DNA of 64,000 nt from Boswellia sacra (GCA_013180625.2 SNVD02013892.1:496001-560000), one strand, 5' to 3'. Positions 13,872-25,890 are shown, counted from the first letter of the stretch. Notes: a model not told the origin generated them from the sequence alone. Numbers and translations are program-made.

Positions 13872-14640
13872 GGTAGAGAAGAATTCATAGAGAATAGAAG
13901 ATGACCATTTCAATACAACCCATAATTTAATTTATAAATGTTACGCAAGGACGTTTCTGCTTGTTTCTTAACTGGGTCAACTCATGACTCAAGTGCCCAT
14001 TGGAAGGAAACTACTTAGTATCCTGTCGAATAATGGTATTGTAATTTTTAAAAGTTTTCACTTGTTGGATTTCTTTTCTCCTTTATGTATGTTCTATAGT
14101 CCAATAATATTTTGCCACGTAATCCATTTCTTGTCGCCTTTTACCTGGAATTATGTTGATTTATTTGTTTTCAACTGTAAAATTAGTGAAAAGTAAGCAG
14201 TGGTTGTCACGTTACTAATTAAATCTAAATTTTCGTTTACCCAAAAAAAATTTGAAGTCAATATTTTTATTTATTTTAATAAACAGTACTTCTATTCATG
14301 CACACTAATGTATACAACCACCTCTGTACAAGTCATTTATACGATATAATTTGATGAGTAGTGATACACTTTTTTTAACTTATCCAAAATCACATTATAT
14401 AAATTTAAATTTACTACATTATTCATTACATCATTATATCGTCTCCTTGACAAATATTAATTAAATATATATAATTTATAGAATAGTGCTACTGTTATAA
14501 TGATTTTGCATATCCGCTACTCAAATTATCTTATGATATATCACTTTGCATGTAAGAGTTTGTATGAAAAATTTGTAAAAATAGTATTATTCTAATTTAT
14601 AATACGAAATGTGGGATATAATTTAAGGTGAATATTATAT

Positions 14641-14833
14641 CAATAATACTATACTTACAAAGTCTGTATACAAAGTTTATATACAAAGTTGATACAGCAT
14701 CAAGGAAATAAAAATATTAATATGGGTTGTCAATGTAATAAATGCTAATAATTTATGCAGTATTGAATGAGTCATGCCGTATCAACTTTGTATACAAACT
14801 TTTTGTGCAGACTTTGTAAGTACATCATTACTC
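14641..14833. mobile_element. 193-bp MITE with 9-bp target-site duplication
   Basis: The two ends are inverted copies of each other for about 55 bp. The left arm contains ACTTACAAAGTCTGTATAC and ACAAAGTTGATAC; the reverse complement of the right arm contains ACTTACAAAGTCTGCACA and ACAAAGTTGATAC. It is flanked on both sides by ATATTATAT (14632-14640 and 14834-14842). A 9-bp duplication with long inverted repeats is typical of Mutator-like MITEs. No coding capacity. Confidence 0.75.
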
Positions 14834-14834
14834 A

Positions 14835-15035
14835 TATTATATTTACAAACTATTCATACAAACTCACACATACAAACTTGTGTGACATTATTGAATTATC
14901 TTCAAATCATCGACGTTAATTCATATAATTAAAATTTGAATTCACTCGTCCAATCAAATTATGATATATCAGTTTATAAGAGTATAAGTTTGTATAGATA
15001 GTTTATAAGAATAGTATTACTTATATTATATTTTA
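14835..15035. repeat. Second inverted-repeat MITE remnant
   Basis: A left arm around 14836-14880 (ATATTATATTTACAAACTATTCATACAAAC) is echoed in reverse complement by the right arm near 14985-15035 (AGTTTATAAGAATAGTATTAC). A related sequence also lies at 14480-14600. Boundaries are uncertain; the MITE at 14641 may have landed in an older member of this family. Confidence 0.4.
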
Positions 15036-15432
15036 ATCTAATAAGATGGATGATTATAAGAACATTTATTGAGCCAGTTTGGAATTGTTGTTCTTGTGGA
15101 AATAAGCAGCTTTTATTTTGCTATAGAAAAAATTAGCTTTAAAAAAAAAATGTGGGAGGGTGTGTTTGGTAAACAAACTTTTAAAAATTGCTCTATTTTT
15201 CAAAAGCAGGATACAAGTGTTTAGGATTACTATTGCTGTAGCTTTTATTATGTTCAAATGACCAAAATAGGCACGTATAGTATTTGTTTAAAATATTTAA
15301 CTATTTTAAACAATTTATATAATATATAATTAATTTTTAATTTATGTAAAACATATAGATGTCTAACTTATATGTTTAAATTTAATTTAATTTAATTGAA
15401 TATTAAAATCAAATTCATTTGAATTTAATATT

Positions 15433-16310
15433 TGTAAGTTTTGGAAGCATGCAGTTATAACTTATAAAGCAGTAAACTGTAATGTAAATCGGCACAGGAG
15501 GATTTTACGTGGTTCGGTTATAAAACCTACATCCACAGATAGCTATAGAGCTGCAATTCACTAAGTTCTTATTTTTACAATCTTTAGGATCGTTTACAGT
15601 GCTGACTCACTCTCACACACTGACCTAATCTTTGTAAAACAAAATCCCACCAAGATCTTAAACTCTAGTGATAATGCTCACTTTCTGTCGCGATAACTTA
15701 ACAACATATTGTTAAGTTATACATAACAACGACGTCTGACGCTGAATTACATAAACACTTAACTCGCAAGTTCTCTCAAGTGTTTACTAACTCAATGACC
15801 TAATCAAATATTCATGCACGATTTCTACCTCTCATACATGAATCAAAGACTCAAAGAATCAAATCAATGACACATTCCAATTTGCGTTGAAGCTCTCCTC
15901 TCAATTCTTGGAATGTCGTGCCATAGACTCTCCCAAACTCAACCGACTAATCAGCCAACTTCCCAACTAAGTTATGTAAAATTAACTTTGTATATATAGT
16001 GAGAGGCCTAGACGAAATCTCCTTAGAATCCTGTAAAAATTCTAATCAAAATCATATTATGATAAGGAGAAATATAATAGGAAGTATTATAAGCAATCTC
16101 CTAAAGGAATTAGGACACAAATAAATATTCTCCTATTTTAATTAGGATACAGGAAACAATATCCTAATCTAAGAAGATATTTATTATAAACCAAATACTT
16201 CCTAAAATATACTTCTAGAAACAGTAAAATAAGAAATAAACTAATAGTCTTGTTTTATCAAAAGTTGGACAAAATATCATGTGCATGGTACATGCACGTT
16301 GACACCAACA
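15433..16310 (-). repeat. Sirevirus 3' LTR
   Basis: 878 bp, TG...CA on both strands, collinear with 24484-25365. Contains a TATA-like ACTATATATA on the minus strand (15991-16000). Confidence 0.9.
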
Positions 16311-16326
16311 ATCTCCCCCTTTTTGG
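16311..16326 (-). promoter_or_regulatory. Sirevirus polypurine tract
   Basis: The minus strand reads CAAAAAGGGGGAGAT immediately before the 3' LTR start TGTTGGTG, the expected plus-strand primer position. Similar G5-A/AG motifs occur upstream at about 16620-16635 and 16758-16768; multiple PPT copies are known in Sireviruses. Confidence 0.75.
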
Positions 16327-16792
16327 CAACTTGTGATGAAAATACTAAACTGTTTCTGATAAAAGAAAATCACACATGATAAGTCAAACATAACCATAAG
16401 CTATCATGAAATAGCAAATAGAAAATATCATGTGGAAAGAAATAACCAGTGTGATGTTACAAATCTCATAATAGAACACTGTCCAAAGATCTATAACCTG
16501 TAAATTCAACACAAAAACGAAGTTTGACAAACTTGTCAAACAACAGTGCAATCAAATCATGATCAGAGCAAACCATTCATCAAACCAAGATAACACAAAA
16601 TAAGCATAAGAAGTTCTTCTTACTCCCCCTTACTTCTTACTTATAACCCTTGAGAAACAAGCAACCAAAATATAAACAGAAGTAAACATAGTTATATCAT
16701 AAACAAAAAAAAAAAGAAAACAAAAAAAAAAAACTCAAAAAGATAAGAAAACTCCTTCTCCCCCTTGATTTTAGCACAAGTGCCAAAAGCAC

Positions 16793-18685
16793 TTAACGAA
16801 GTCTCGGTGACTTACGAACAGGTGGGGAAGAGGAACTGTTAAGGCGCTTCTTATATCTGCCAGCCTTCATTTTGAATCTCTTCCTGGTAGTGGTAGGTGT
16901 TGTCTACTCAGAAGCCACAGGAGCAGGCTGGTCATCAGTTGTGTCAGATAAAGTGGCAGTAACTTCAGCCACAATCTTGCGAATTTCCTTGTCAAGACGT
17001 TCAGCATTGGTTTCTGTTGTTGGCAACTCAACAGCAGGTTGTTGAGAAAGAACCAGTGACTCTGTTGCAAGAGTAGGTGGTGAATGTGTGGTTGATGCAG
17101 TTGTGTCTACATCAGGAAGGGGTTCCTGTATGTGTTCTGCCTCTGGTGTGCTGTCTGTGACATGTAGGGGTGATGTGTGGATGGTGGTGAGTCATGGTGT
17201 ACTGCTCCAGGGACTGGAGAAACATAAGGTTCTTCTTCAGCAATTGGTGAAGGCAATGTAGTTTCGAGTTTTGCTTGCGTTGGTTCATCTGACAAAGATT
17301 CATCTCTCAATGCTAGAGCTGTTGATTCAATTTTCTTTTTCCTCTTGTTAGATGGTTTCTTCACCATTTCACCTTTCGTCTTTCCCTTCAATTTAGTTCC
17401 TTTTGTAATTTGATTTTCTTTTTCTTCTTTTTTTTTTTTTTTGCTGTTATGACTGTCTCAACAGCAGTTTATGTAGCTTGACCTGCTGCAGGCATTTGCT
17501 TAGCTTCTTCAGGCAGTGGTGTATCAAGCTCGGGTATGTGCTCAGTTGACGTCTCAGGAACAACATTTTCAGTTTCCATTGGCTGTGGCTTTTCTGTAGT
17601 AATAGAGTGTCCTGTAAGCTTTGCCTCCAAAATAGATTACTTGATTTTGATATCCTTCAAATCCTGCACAATTTCTGTCAAAGCAAAATTTATCAAAACA
17701 AGTTGTTCTTCTATATTGCTCATGTGATTTTTCCTGACTTTCTTTGGCTTTGGTGCAGGTGCAGGCAAATAAGTCTTATCATGCAATCTTTGTAGAAATC
17801 CTTTGGTGATTGACTTAGACAGAATTTCTACCATTCTGTGCAAGAATTCATTGAATCAAGCATGGAAAAAACAAGCAAGTGATAGTCAGAGTTGTATGGA
17901 CCAATCTGAACAATCATTTTATAAGCTAGCAAGCCAAAATTAATTGGTCGATTTGTGCCCAAACAGAACGAAAATTTTACTCTGTCTTTCTGAACTTGAT
18001 TTTGGTGTGAAGAGGGAAGTCAATTGAATTGTGCAATCTTATGCATCACCCTATACTTCTTTCTAAGATATTGTTGGTCAATTCCATCCCTTGGGTTCCA
18101 ATCAATATCTTCTCTACTAGTCAATTCTTTAATCACTTCAGCCATATTAAAATTCTCATCGAAAGGGTGCAAGCTGCCTATTGGAATATCCAAGAATGTG
18201 TTTATGATATTCGGAGAGAATTTCACAAACTTTCCTCTATAATAAACCTTATGATAATGAAAGCTTTTTGGATCATCAATGGCAGTAGAGATATTGGCAC
18301 ATAAATCTTGAATTAAAGAATTCACAGGGGGTAGGAAGTTGTTTATCGTACGAGTCCAGTATATAGACTCAAGAAGATCACTCAAACCATAGTTGGTGAA
18401 GTCGGTAAACTTTATAGGTCGTTCCATTTGTAACTTCCTCTTCGAAATGTACTTCAAGAATTTCTGCTTGACCGCTGCTGTGAGGAATTTGTTGTACTTC
18501 GGTTTTACTTTGTCTTTCATCTTCTTCACTGGAACTAACTCATCTTCGCTCATAGCAAGATCAATTGCGATTTCTGCATGTTGTTGCGATTGAGATGACG
18601 GTATGTTGTCGCTCCTTTTATAATTGGAGTCGCTTTGAGAAGATGAAGAACTGGTGGTTTTTGAAGAATTAGATGTGGTTGCCAT
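16793..18685 (-). pseudogene. Sirevirus envelope-like third ORF (broken)
   Basis: An open frame starts at ATG 18685 and runs 221 aa to 18020. Related frames continue at 17843-17637, 17391-17107 and 17070-16867, and a natural-looking C-terminus (basic, ending KSPRLR then TAA) sits at 16793. The first part is Ser-rich (residues 1-30), then lysine-rich, then a block of the plant-transposon type seen in Sirevirus env-like ORFs (FYNLI/KVYYRGKFVKFSP-like segment). It lies between RNase H and the 3' LTR, the place of the env-like ORF in SIRE1. No clear signal peptide or membrane anchor is seen. The ORF is split by frameshifts and stops. The name is positional; no envelope function is shown. Confidence 0.7.
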
Positions 18686-19531
18686 TGTTAGGGTTTTCTG
18701 GTCTGCAAAAATTTCTCAGAACAGAGAGAGAGAAGCAAGACAGTAGAGAAACTGTTGAATGGGTATGGAATGAACAGGAGAAGCCCTAACTAATTTCGTA
18801 ATATACTTTGACTTAATTTAAAAAAAATTTGTTTTCAACAAAATTTAATTTTCATTCCTTTTCCAAAACTGCTTAATAATTGTCATTAATGAATAAGAAT
18901 TCAAAATTTGATTTCCATTAGAATAAAGAATTCTAATAGAGTTAGGATTCCCGCCACTGAATTTTCTCCCCCTCAATTCAATAATGCTGACATGGCATTT
19001 TTGATACATGAACACAAAAGAATAATCAAATTTCAGATTGGCATAAAGAGCATCATATGTTATGAAAAACATAACTGAAAACATTTAAAAATAACATAAC
19101 AACAATATCTGGACATCATATGAATCATTTTAAGAAAGCATATTTCAGAACTGTTTGATATCTTCACATGAAAGCTATTTTTCTTTTATTTTTTCAATCA
19201 ATTGCGATGTCAAAAATATTATTTTGACAAATTTTGAATTTATCCCATTGGATTATGAATACAGTAGCTTTCATACAATATAGAGGTAGCCTTTTGCATA
19301 TGAGTAGGTGACCTCAACATATTTCTTAGATACCCTGAGGTTACTCTCAATGATGGCTTTCACACATCATTTATTGGTAGCCCTCTCTATATCCTTTTAT
19401 TTATTTATTTATTTATTTATTTTCAACCAATATCATAGCAATCACACAGTTTTATATCACAGCTCACACATGCTTAATTAGAAGAAAACTTATAATATTG
19501 CAGATACAAATAACATAACAGTAAGTAGTGT
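18686..19531. other. Spacer between Sirevirus pol and third ORF
   Basis: Non-coding part of the element with AT-rich DNA, a (TTTA)n-like run at about 19397-19422 and another CTCCCCCTC motif at 18966-18975 that resembles the polypurine tracts in reverse. No gene. Confidence 0.55.
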
Positions 19532-20347
19532 TTATTCAGAAAACTGACAGATGCCTAAAGCCTTTCTTAGATTTTCAAATCTTGTTGTATCCAATGCCTT
19601 AGTGAACAAGTCAGCCAATTGTCTATCAGTGAAGATGTGTTCAATGTGTATCACCTTAGACTCTACAAGTTCCTTTATAAAATGGTATCTTATGTTAAAG
19701 TGTTTTGTTCTAGAATGCTGAATAGGATTTTTGGAAATATTTATAGCACTAATATTATCACAAAACACAGTTATAGGCTTTTGTTCGATACCATAATCAC
19801 TCAACATTTGCTTCACCCACAATAGTTGTGTGCAATAACTCCCTGCTGCTATGTATTCGGCTTCAGCAATAGAGAAAGAAATAGAATTATGCTTTTTGCT
19901 GTGCCATGAAACTAAGTTAGTACCAAGATAAAAACACCCTCCTGATGTGTTTTTTCTATCGTCTGCATTTCTTGCCCAATCAGCATCACTAAACCCTGTA
20001 AGATAATCATTTGTATCTTTAGAAAACCATATACCATAATCATGGGTTCCATGTATATATCTGATGATTCTTTTAGCCGCTGACAGATGTGATTCTTTGG
20101 GATTTGCTTGAAATTTTACACAAAGTCCTACACTAAAGCACAAGTCTGGTCTGCTTGCTGTGAGGTATAAAAAACTGCCAATGATACTTCTATACAAACT
20201 TGCATCAATCCCTTTTTCTATATTATCTTTTGAAAGTTTCAGATTAGTACTGATAGGAGTTTTAATTGGTTTTGAATTCTCAAGCCGAAATTTCTTTACA
20301 AGATTTTTAGCATATTTTGATTGAGATATGAATATCCCATCATTCAT
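19532..20347 (-). pseudogene. Sirevirus RT end and RNase H
   Basis: A 271-aa open stretch with typical Copia RNase H features: GFSDADWARN, SWHSKKHNSISFS, a FCDN motif, then TKHFNIRYHFIKE and ADLFTKAL near the C-terminus. This is the 3' end of pol. It is open itself but is separated from the upstream reverse transcriptase by a stop codon (about 20358) and frame changes. Confidence 0.9.
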
Positions 20348-20410
20348 TTGCTTAACCTATAATCCAAGAAAGAAATTTAATTCTCCTATCATGCTCATCT
20401 CAAACTCTTC

Positions 20411-21230
20411 CTACATCAACTTAACAAACTCATTAGTTTTGCTTTTTTTAGTTGATCCGAATACAATGTCATCCACATATATTTGAGCAACAATAAAATA
20501 GTTAAATGCATATTTGATAAACAAAGTCTTATCATTGTTACCTCTTTTATAACCTCTGTTGATAAAAAAATTTGTCAACCTTTCATACCAAGCTCTAGGA
20601 GCTTGTTTCAAACCATATAAAGCTTTGTGCAATTTGTACACAAAATCAAGTGGTTTAGGATCTTCAAAACCCTTAGGCTTCAACAAAGACTTCTTCATTA
20701 AGATAGCCATTTAAAAATGTTGTTTTAACATCCATTTGGTACAACTTAAAATCAAGCAAACAAGCAATTGCAAGTAGTAATCTGATTGACTCAAATCTAG
20801 CTACTGGTGCAAAGGTTTCATCAAAGTCTATACCTTCTACTTGTGTGTAACCTTATACAACTAGCCTAGCTTTATGTCTTACTACTTGACTACTTTCATC
20901 AGTTTTATTTTTGAATATCCATTTAGTTCCAATGACATTTGTGTTTTTTGGTCTAGGAACTAATTCTCATACTTCATTCCTTTTAAACTGATTAAGTTCA
21001 TCTTGCATAGCTTGAATCCAAACATCTTCTTTTAAAGCTTCTTTCACATTTTTTGGTTTAACTAAAGAAACATAACATGCAAATCTTACCTTATTTCTTA
21101 CCTTGCTTCGAGTTTTCATCATACCATCTGGTATTCCAAAATGGAACTTGTTGGATGTGCCTTCTGAATCTAAGTGGGTGGATATTTTCTATCATCCTCA
21201 TTCATGATTGAATTCCTGTTCAAATCTCAG
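20411..21230 (-). pseudogene. Sirevirus reverse transcriptase
   Basis: The 20411-20710 frame holds LHKALYGLKQAPRAWYERL and the catalytic YVDDIVFGST. Upstream to about 21230 the fingers and palm sequence is recognisable, but it is broken by frameshifts and stops. Catalytic aspartates are present in the YVDD box. Confidence 0.85.
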
Positions 21231-21587
21231 TTGTCAGTTGTCATTGTTATGTTGGGTATAACATCAGTTGTTTCCTCTTTCATAACAGAATCTTCTTTAT
21301 TGTTGATGTCTGAATCTGTTTTCTTTGTATCTTCTATGAAATTGGTTATGTTTTCCTCTTGTGAGTACTTTGCATAATCATCCAGATCATTAAATACTAC
21401 GTTTGTAGATTCCATGACTGCCTCAATTCTATGTTGTAAACTCGAAATGCTTTGTTGTTTTGTGTATATCCCACAAAGACTCCTTCATCACTTCTCTGAT
21501 CTAATTTTTCTAACTGCTCTCTCTCATTTAAGATGTAACACCTGCATCCAAAAACATGAAAATATTTCAAATTTGGTTTTCTACCTT

Positions 21588-22130
21588 TCAAAATTTCATA
21601 AGGTGTCTGGTTAGTGCAGGTCTTAGAAAAACTCTATTTGAAATATAGCAAGCAGTGCTTATTGCTTCAGCCCATAGCCTCTTGGTCAACTTCTCACTAT
21701 TGAGCATCACTCTAGCCATCTCTTGAAGAGTTCTATTCTTTCTTTCTACAATGCCATTCTGTTCAGGGGTTTTGGGAGCTGAAAATTCATGATCAATTCT
21801 ATGATATTTGTAAAAGTCAGCATAACTAACGTTTTCAAACTCCTTTCCATGATCACTTCTTATTCTCACAATCCTTCCAATGTTCATATTTTGCTCATTT
21901 TCAAGCTTAACACAAAGATTCGTGAAAGCTTCAAAAGTGTTAGATTTTTTTTTAATAAAATCAACCCAAGTATATCTACAAAAATCATCAACACAAACAA
22001 ATATGTATCTTTTACTTGTAATGCTTTCAATTTGCATAGGACTCATAAGATCCATGTGAAGCAAATCAAGTATTTTAGATGTGCTAAGATATAGATTTGA
22101 TTTGTGTGAACTTCTAATTTGTTTTCCCAT
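21588..22130 (-). pseudogene. Sirevirus integrase core
   Basis: The 180-aa open stretch has the D,D35E core: HMDLM, RSDHGKEFEN and PEQNGIVERKNRTLQ. All three acidic residues are present. The zinc-binding N-terminal part lies just upstream in 22131-22625, separated by a stop at 22131-22133. Downstream frames (21591-21227) carry the C-terminal integrase region. Confidence 0.88.
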
Positions 22131-22848
22131 TTAACATGGTCCACAAATTTCATTAACTTTGTCATCAAGTTTAGGAACTCCTTTTACAGCACCTAACTTA
22201 GTTAATTTAGTCAAGTCTTTGTAATTTAAGTGTCCTAATTTTTTTTGCCATAATTCTAAATTCGAAATCCTAGCTTGAAATGCAATCTTTACCAAATAAC
22301 AATTATCCGAAGATCTATTTCCTTCTAGAATGTATTTACCAAAATTATATAAGACCATGCATTTGTTTTGTTTGAAATTAACAATATACTTGTCATCACA
22401 TATCTGACTAATACTAATAAGATTAGCTTTCAAACCTTCAACCAACAAGACATTTTGAAAGTTGGGTAGGCCTTTGACATTCAAAGTGCCTTTACCAATG
22501 ATATTACTCTTTGCTCCATCTACATAGGTGACATTTCCTTTCCTACATGCTCCAAAATATGTTAAAAACTGTTTATTTACATTGCATGTGCCTGGAAAAA
22601 TCACTGTCAAAATACCAAAAATCATTATAAGAGTGCTTAAGTGCCGTAAAAGCAGCTTTGCATACTGTCTTCTCTTTCCTAACCCACTGTAGTTGTAACT
22701 TTAGTAACAGTTTGAACTGTCTTGATCTTTTATGTAAAAGATTTAACAATTTAAAGCATCTAGGCCTAATGTGTCCCTTTTTACCACAAAAATAACAAAT
22801 TGAAATGAATTTTCTTACCTTTTTAGGACTGGATTTGAAAGAACTCAA
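22131..22848 (-). pseudogene. Sirevirus second CCHC knuckle, protease and pre-integrase region
   Basis: In reading order: a zinc knuckle CYFCGKKGHIRPRC (22797-22756), then the protease start WYFDSDFSRHM where family members have DSG(C/A)S, so the active-site Gly is changed, then a stop (TAA near 22571). A shifted frame (22625-22131) continues with the protease body and the GAG-pre-integrase domain LWQKKLGHLNYKDL...CGPC. The usual His after LW is Gln. Degenerate but clear. Confidence 0.8.
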
Positions 22849-23447
22849 AGGAGAAACAAATGTTTCATTACTCTTTGAACTAGGACTCGACCTTAAAGAG
22901 TTAAGTTCAGAATTTTTACCTGATGTTGAAGCTTTTACAAAAACTATTTTTTATGAAGATGCAACATTACCTTTTGTATATCCCAATCCATGTTTGTTGG
23001 AGTTGTCTCTTCCAATACTCAAGACCTGATCAAGTTTGGCTGCCCCAATTTTGGGTTGATCAACACACTTTTTACTTTCAACCAGTTCTATTGTAATTTT
23101 CTCAATATGTGCTGTTTTGTCTGTCAAGATAGTCTCCAGTTCTGTGATATAGTTTTCAACATAAGATTTTTCACATTCCAACACCTCAATCTTCTTCTTT
23201 AAGGTTTTGATTTCTTCTTTCTAACTCAGCCATTCACTATAGAGTGCATTGTAAGTTTCTTACAACTCTTCATAGTATTCGGGACCATCTTCTTCATCTG
23301 AATGATCAACACTGGTTCTGCAATTTTCTGTTATGTCAGACATAACAGCTTTCCCTTTATCAGCTGCAGATACTGTAAATGCAACAAAATTATTCATGCA
23401 ATCTTGATCTTCTAAATTTGATTTTGATTAATCAATCCAGGTTGCTG

Positions 23448-24421
23448 TCAGGCGTTTGTTCTTGTTCTTGAGATTAGCACATTCAGACTGAATATGCCCA
23501 TAACCAGAACATTCATAACACTGAATCTGCCTTTTCTTATCAGGTTGTTTTGACTTCTTCTTGTCATTCTCCTTGTTGAACTTCCTGAATTTTTCTTCAT
23601 TTCAGTTTGATGGCCTTCCTTGATTCTTTTTCCTGAAATTTTTTTCATAAACTTGACATAATTTCTTGTTAGACAAGCTATCTATTTAGAATCAGTTTCA
23701 TCAAACTCATCATAGTTTCATCATCAAATTTTTCAGTTTTAACATTGAATGCAATGCTTTTTCCTTTTTTACTTCCTAATACTTTGATTAATTTCAAAGT
23801 TTTTTAGAATGCAATCAGTTCATCAACCCTCATCTCATCAGTGTTTTTAACTTCCTCAATGGCTGAAATTTTATGTTGAAATTTATCTGGAATAGACCTA
23901 ATTATTTTGCTAACAGTTTCTACATCAGTGAAAGTTTTTTCAAGCATGTATGCAGAATTTGTGATGTGACATATCTTAGAGAAAAACTCAGAAATTGACT
24001 CATCCACATGCATCATCAAATTTTCAAATTGAGAATTCAGTCTCATCAATTTAGATTTTTTAACAGATACAGTACCTTCATGTTTTACCTCAAGTATGTC
24101 CTAAGCTTCTTTGGCTACTTTGCATCTAGAGATCTATTCGAAATTGTTTAAGTCCACTGCAGCAAAAATTACATTAAGTGCCTTTGAATTCCAGTTAGAA
24201 CGTCTATATTCTTCATCAGTCCATTCATCCTCAGGTTTGGGTTCAGAATCTCCAAAAGCATTCAACTTTGTTGGTGGTGTCCATTCTTTAAGCATACTAG
24301 TCCATGCCTTGTCATCAAGAGATCTGATGTACATCATCATTCTTACCTTCCAATATGAATAATTACTATCATCAAGAATAGGTGGTTGTGTTCCAGATCC
24401 TCCATTGCGAATAAACTCCAT
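23448..24421 (-). pseudogene. Sirevirus gag
   Basis: Begins at ATG 24421 (MEFIRNGGSGTQPP), 49 nt downstream of the primer site, with the Copia gag signature DDSNYSYWKVRMMMYI. Segments at 24421-24134, 24049-23804 and then the first zinc knuckle CYECSGYGHIQSEC (23520-23479) lie in different frames. It is frameshifted in at least two places. Confidence 0.82.
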
Positions 24422-24469
24422 TCTTCCATATCAATATGATCGTTTCTTCAATTGTCTATCAGTGTACCT

Positions 24470-24481
24470 GCTCTGATACCA
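24470..24481 (-). promoter_or_regulatory. Sirevirus primer binding site (tRNA-iMet)
   Basis: TGGTATCAGAGC on the minus strand, complementary to the 3' end of plant initiator tRNA-Met, 2 nt after the 5' LTR. Confidence 0.92.
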
Positions 24482-24483
24482 AT

Positions 24484-25365
24484 TGTAAGTTCTGGAAGTA
24501 TGCAGTTATAACTTATAAAACAGTAAACTATAATGTATATCGGCACAGGAGGATTTTACGTGGTTCGGTTATAAAACCTACATCAACAGACAGCTATAGA
24601 GCTGCAATTCACTAAGTTCTTATTTTTACAATCTTTAGGATCATTTACAGTGCTGACTCACTCTCATACACTGACCTAATCTTTGTAAAACAAAATCCCG
24701 TCAAGATCTTAAACTCTAGTGACACTGCTCACTCTCTGTCGCGTTAACTTGACAACACACTGTTAAGTTATACATAACAACGACGTTTGACGCTGAATTA
24801 CATAAACACTTAATTCGCAAGTTCTCTCAAGTGTCTACTAACTCAATCAGACCTAATCAAATATTCATGCACGATTTCTACCTCTCATACATGAATCAAA
24901 GACTCAAAGAATCAAATCAATGACGCATTCCAATTTGCATTGAAGCTCGCCTCTCAATTCTTGGAATGCCGTGACATAGACTCTCCCAAACTCAACCGAC
25001 TAATCAGCCAACTTCCCAACTAATTTATGTAAAAATAACTTTGTATATAATGAAAGGCCTAGACAAAATCTCCTTAGAATCCTATAAAAATCCTAATCAA
25101 AATCATATTATGATAAGGAGAAATATAATAGAAAGTGTTATAAGTAATCTCCTAAATGAATTAGGACACAAATAAATATTCTCCTATTTTAATTAGAATA
25201 CGAGAAACAATATCCTAATCTAAGAAGATATTTATTATATATAAACCAAATACTTCCTAAAATATACTTCTAGAAATAGTAAAATAAGAAATAAACTAAT
25301 AGTCTTGTTTTATCACAAGTTGGACAAAATATCATTTACATGGCACATGCACGTTGACACCAACA
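24484..25365 (-). repeat. Sirevirus 5' LTR
   Basis: 882 bp, collinear with 15433-16310. It starts TGTTGGTGTCAACGTGC on the minus strand and ends ACTTACA beside the primer binding site. Confidence 0.92.
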
Positions 25366-25435
25366 ATAATTATTACAGCACATTTATTTATAATGTATTT
25401 CAATGTATATTATAATTAATAAAAGTATATAAAAG

Positions 25436-25890
25436 TATTAAATTTATTTTATGAAATTTGAAAAAAAATAAAACATTTTAAAATTGTCACCGAAGTGGTC
25501 AACTGACCACCATCGGAGGTGGTCGTCAACAACCATTCCAAAGGCACGTTTGACAACGCCATCAACACTATCATGATCGCCAGTCTACGATCTAACCATC
25601 CACAGAGGTTGTAACAGCAAAAGGTGCACTATTTTGCGACATAATACTATGAAATTTTCTTACTAAACTTCCATCAATTCTGCAGTAAAATACCACATAT
25701 TTTGCTATTATAACCACTGTGGATGGTCAGATTGCACATCGACGATTATGGTGGTGGCAACGGTGTCACTAGACGCGCCTCTAAAACAATCGCTGACGAC
25801 CACCTTTTGTGGCAATCGATGGCTCCTCCGATGATAGTTTTAAATTTTTTTATTTTTTAAAATTTCACAAAATAAATTTAATAAATAAAA
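25436..25890. repeat. Large inverted repeat (foldback) inside the TIR element
   Basis: The left arm from about 25436 (ATTAAATTTATTTTATGAAA) is matched by the inverted right arm ending near 25890 (ATTAAATTTATTTTGTGAAA when reverse complemented). The arms share ACCATCCACAG(A/T)GGTT and the GTGGTCGTCA block. The two halves meet near 25660. A palindromic element of about 450 bp, no coding capacity. Confidence 0.65.

Larger units (their letters stand above)
11275..14290. repeat. Peroxidase tandem duplication, unit A (gene-bearing part)
   Basis: Collinear with about 30340-33890. The shared part starts downstream of the peroxidase stop (TTGTATTGATTGGCCGACAG against TTGTATTGATTAGCCGACAG) and runs through all exons and introns and the promoter to a shared block ending near 14235 and 33870 (both contain CAACTGTAAAAT and GTTACTAATTAAATC). 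The far upstream end of this unit reappears at 30055-30310, after the transposon block. Confidence 0.85.
15433..25365 (-). mobile_element. Sirevirus-type Ty1/Copia LTR retrotransposon
   Basis: A complete but degenerate 9.9-kb element in minus orientation. Two LTRs (15433-16310 and 24484-25365) bracket a tRNA-iMet primer site, gag, protease, integrase, reverse transcriptase, RNase H (Copia order) and a long extra ORF region before the 3' LTR. Several polypurine-tract-like motifs upstream of the 3' LTR, two CCHC knuckles and the third ORF are Sirevirus traits. Near-target repeats ATATT (15428-15432) and ATAAT (25366-25370) flank it. Frameshifts and stops interrupt every long ORF, so it is not autonomous today. 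The LTRs differ at 7 of the first 121 positions by eye, which suggests a moderately young insertion. Confidence 0.88.
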
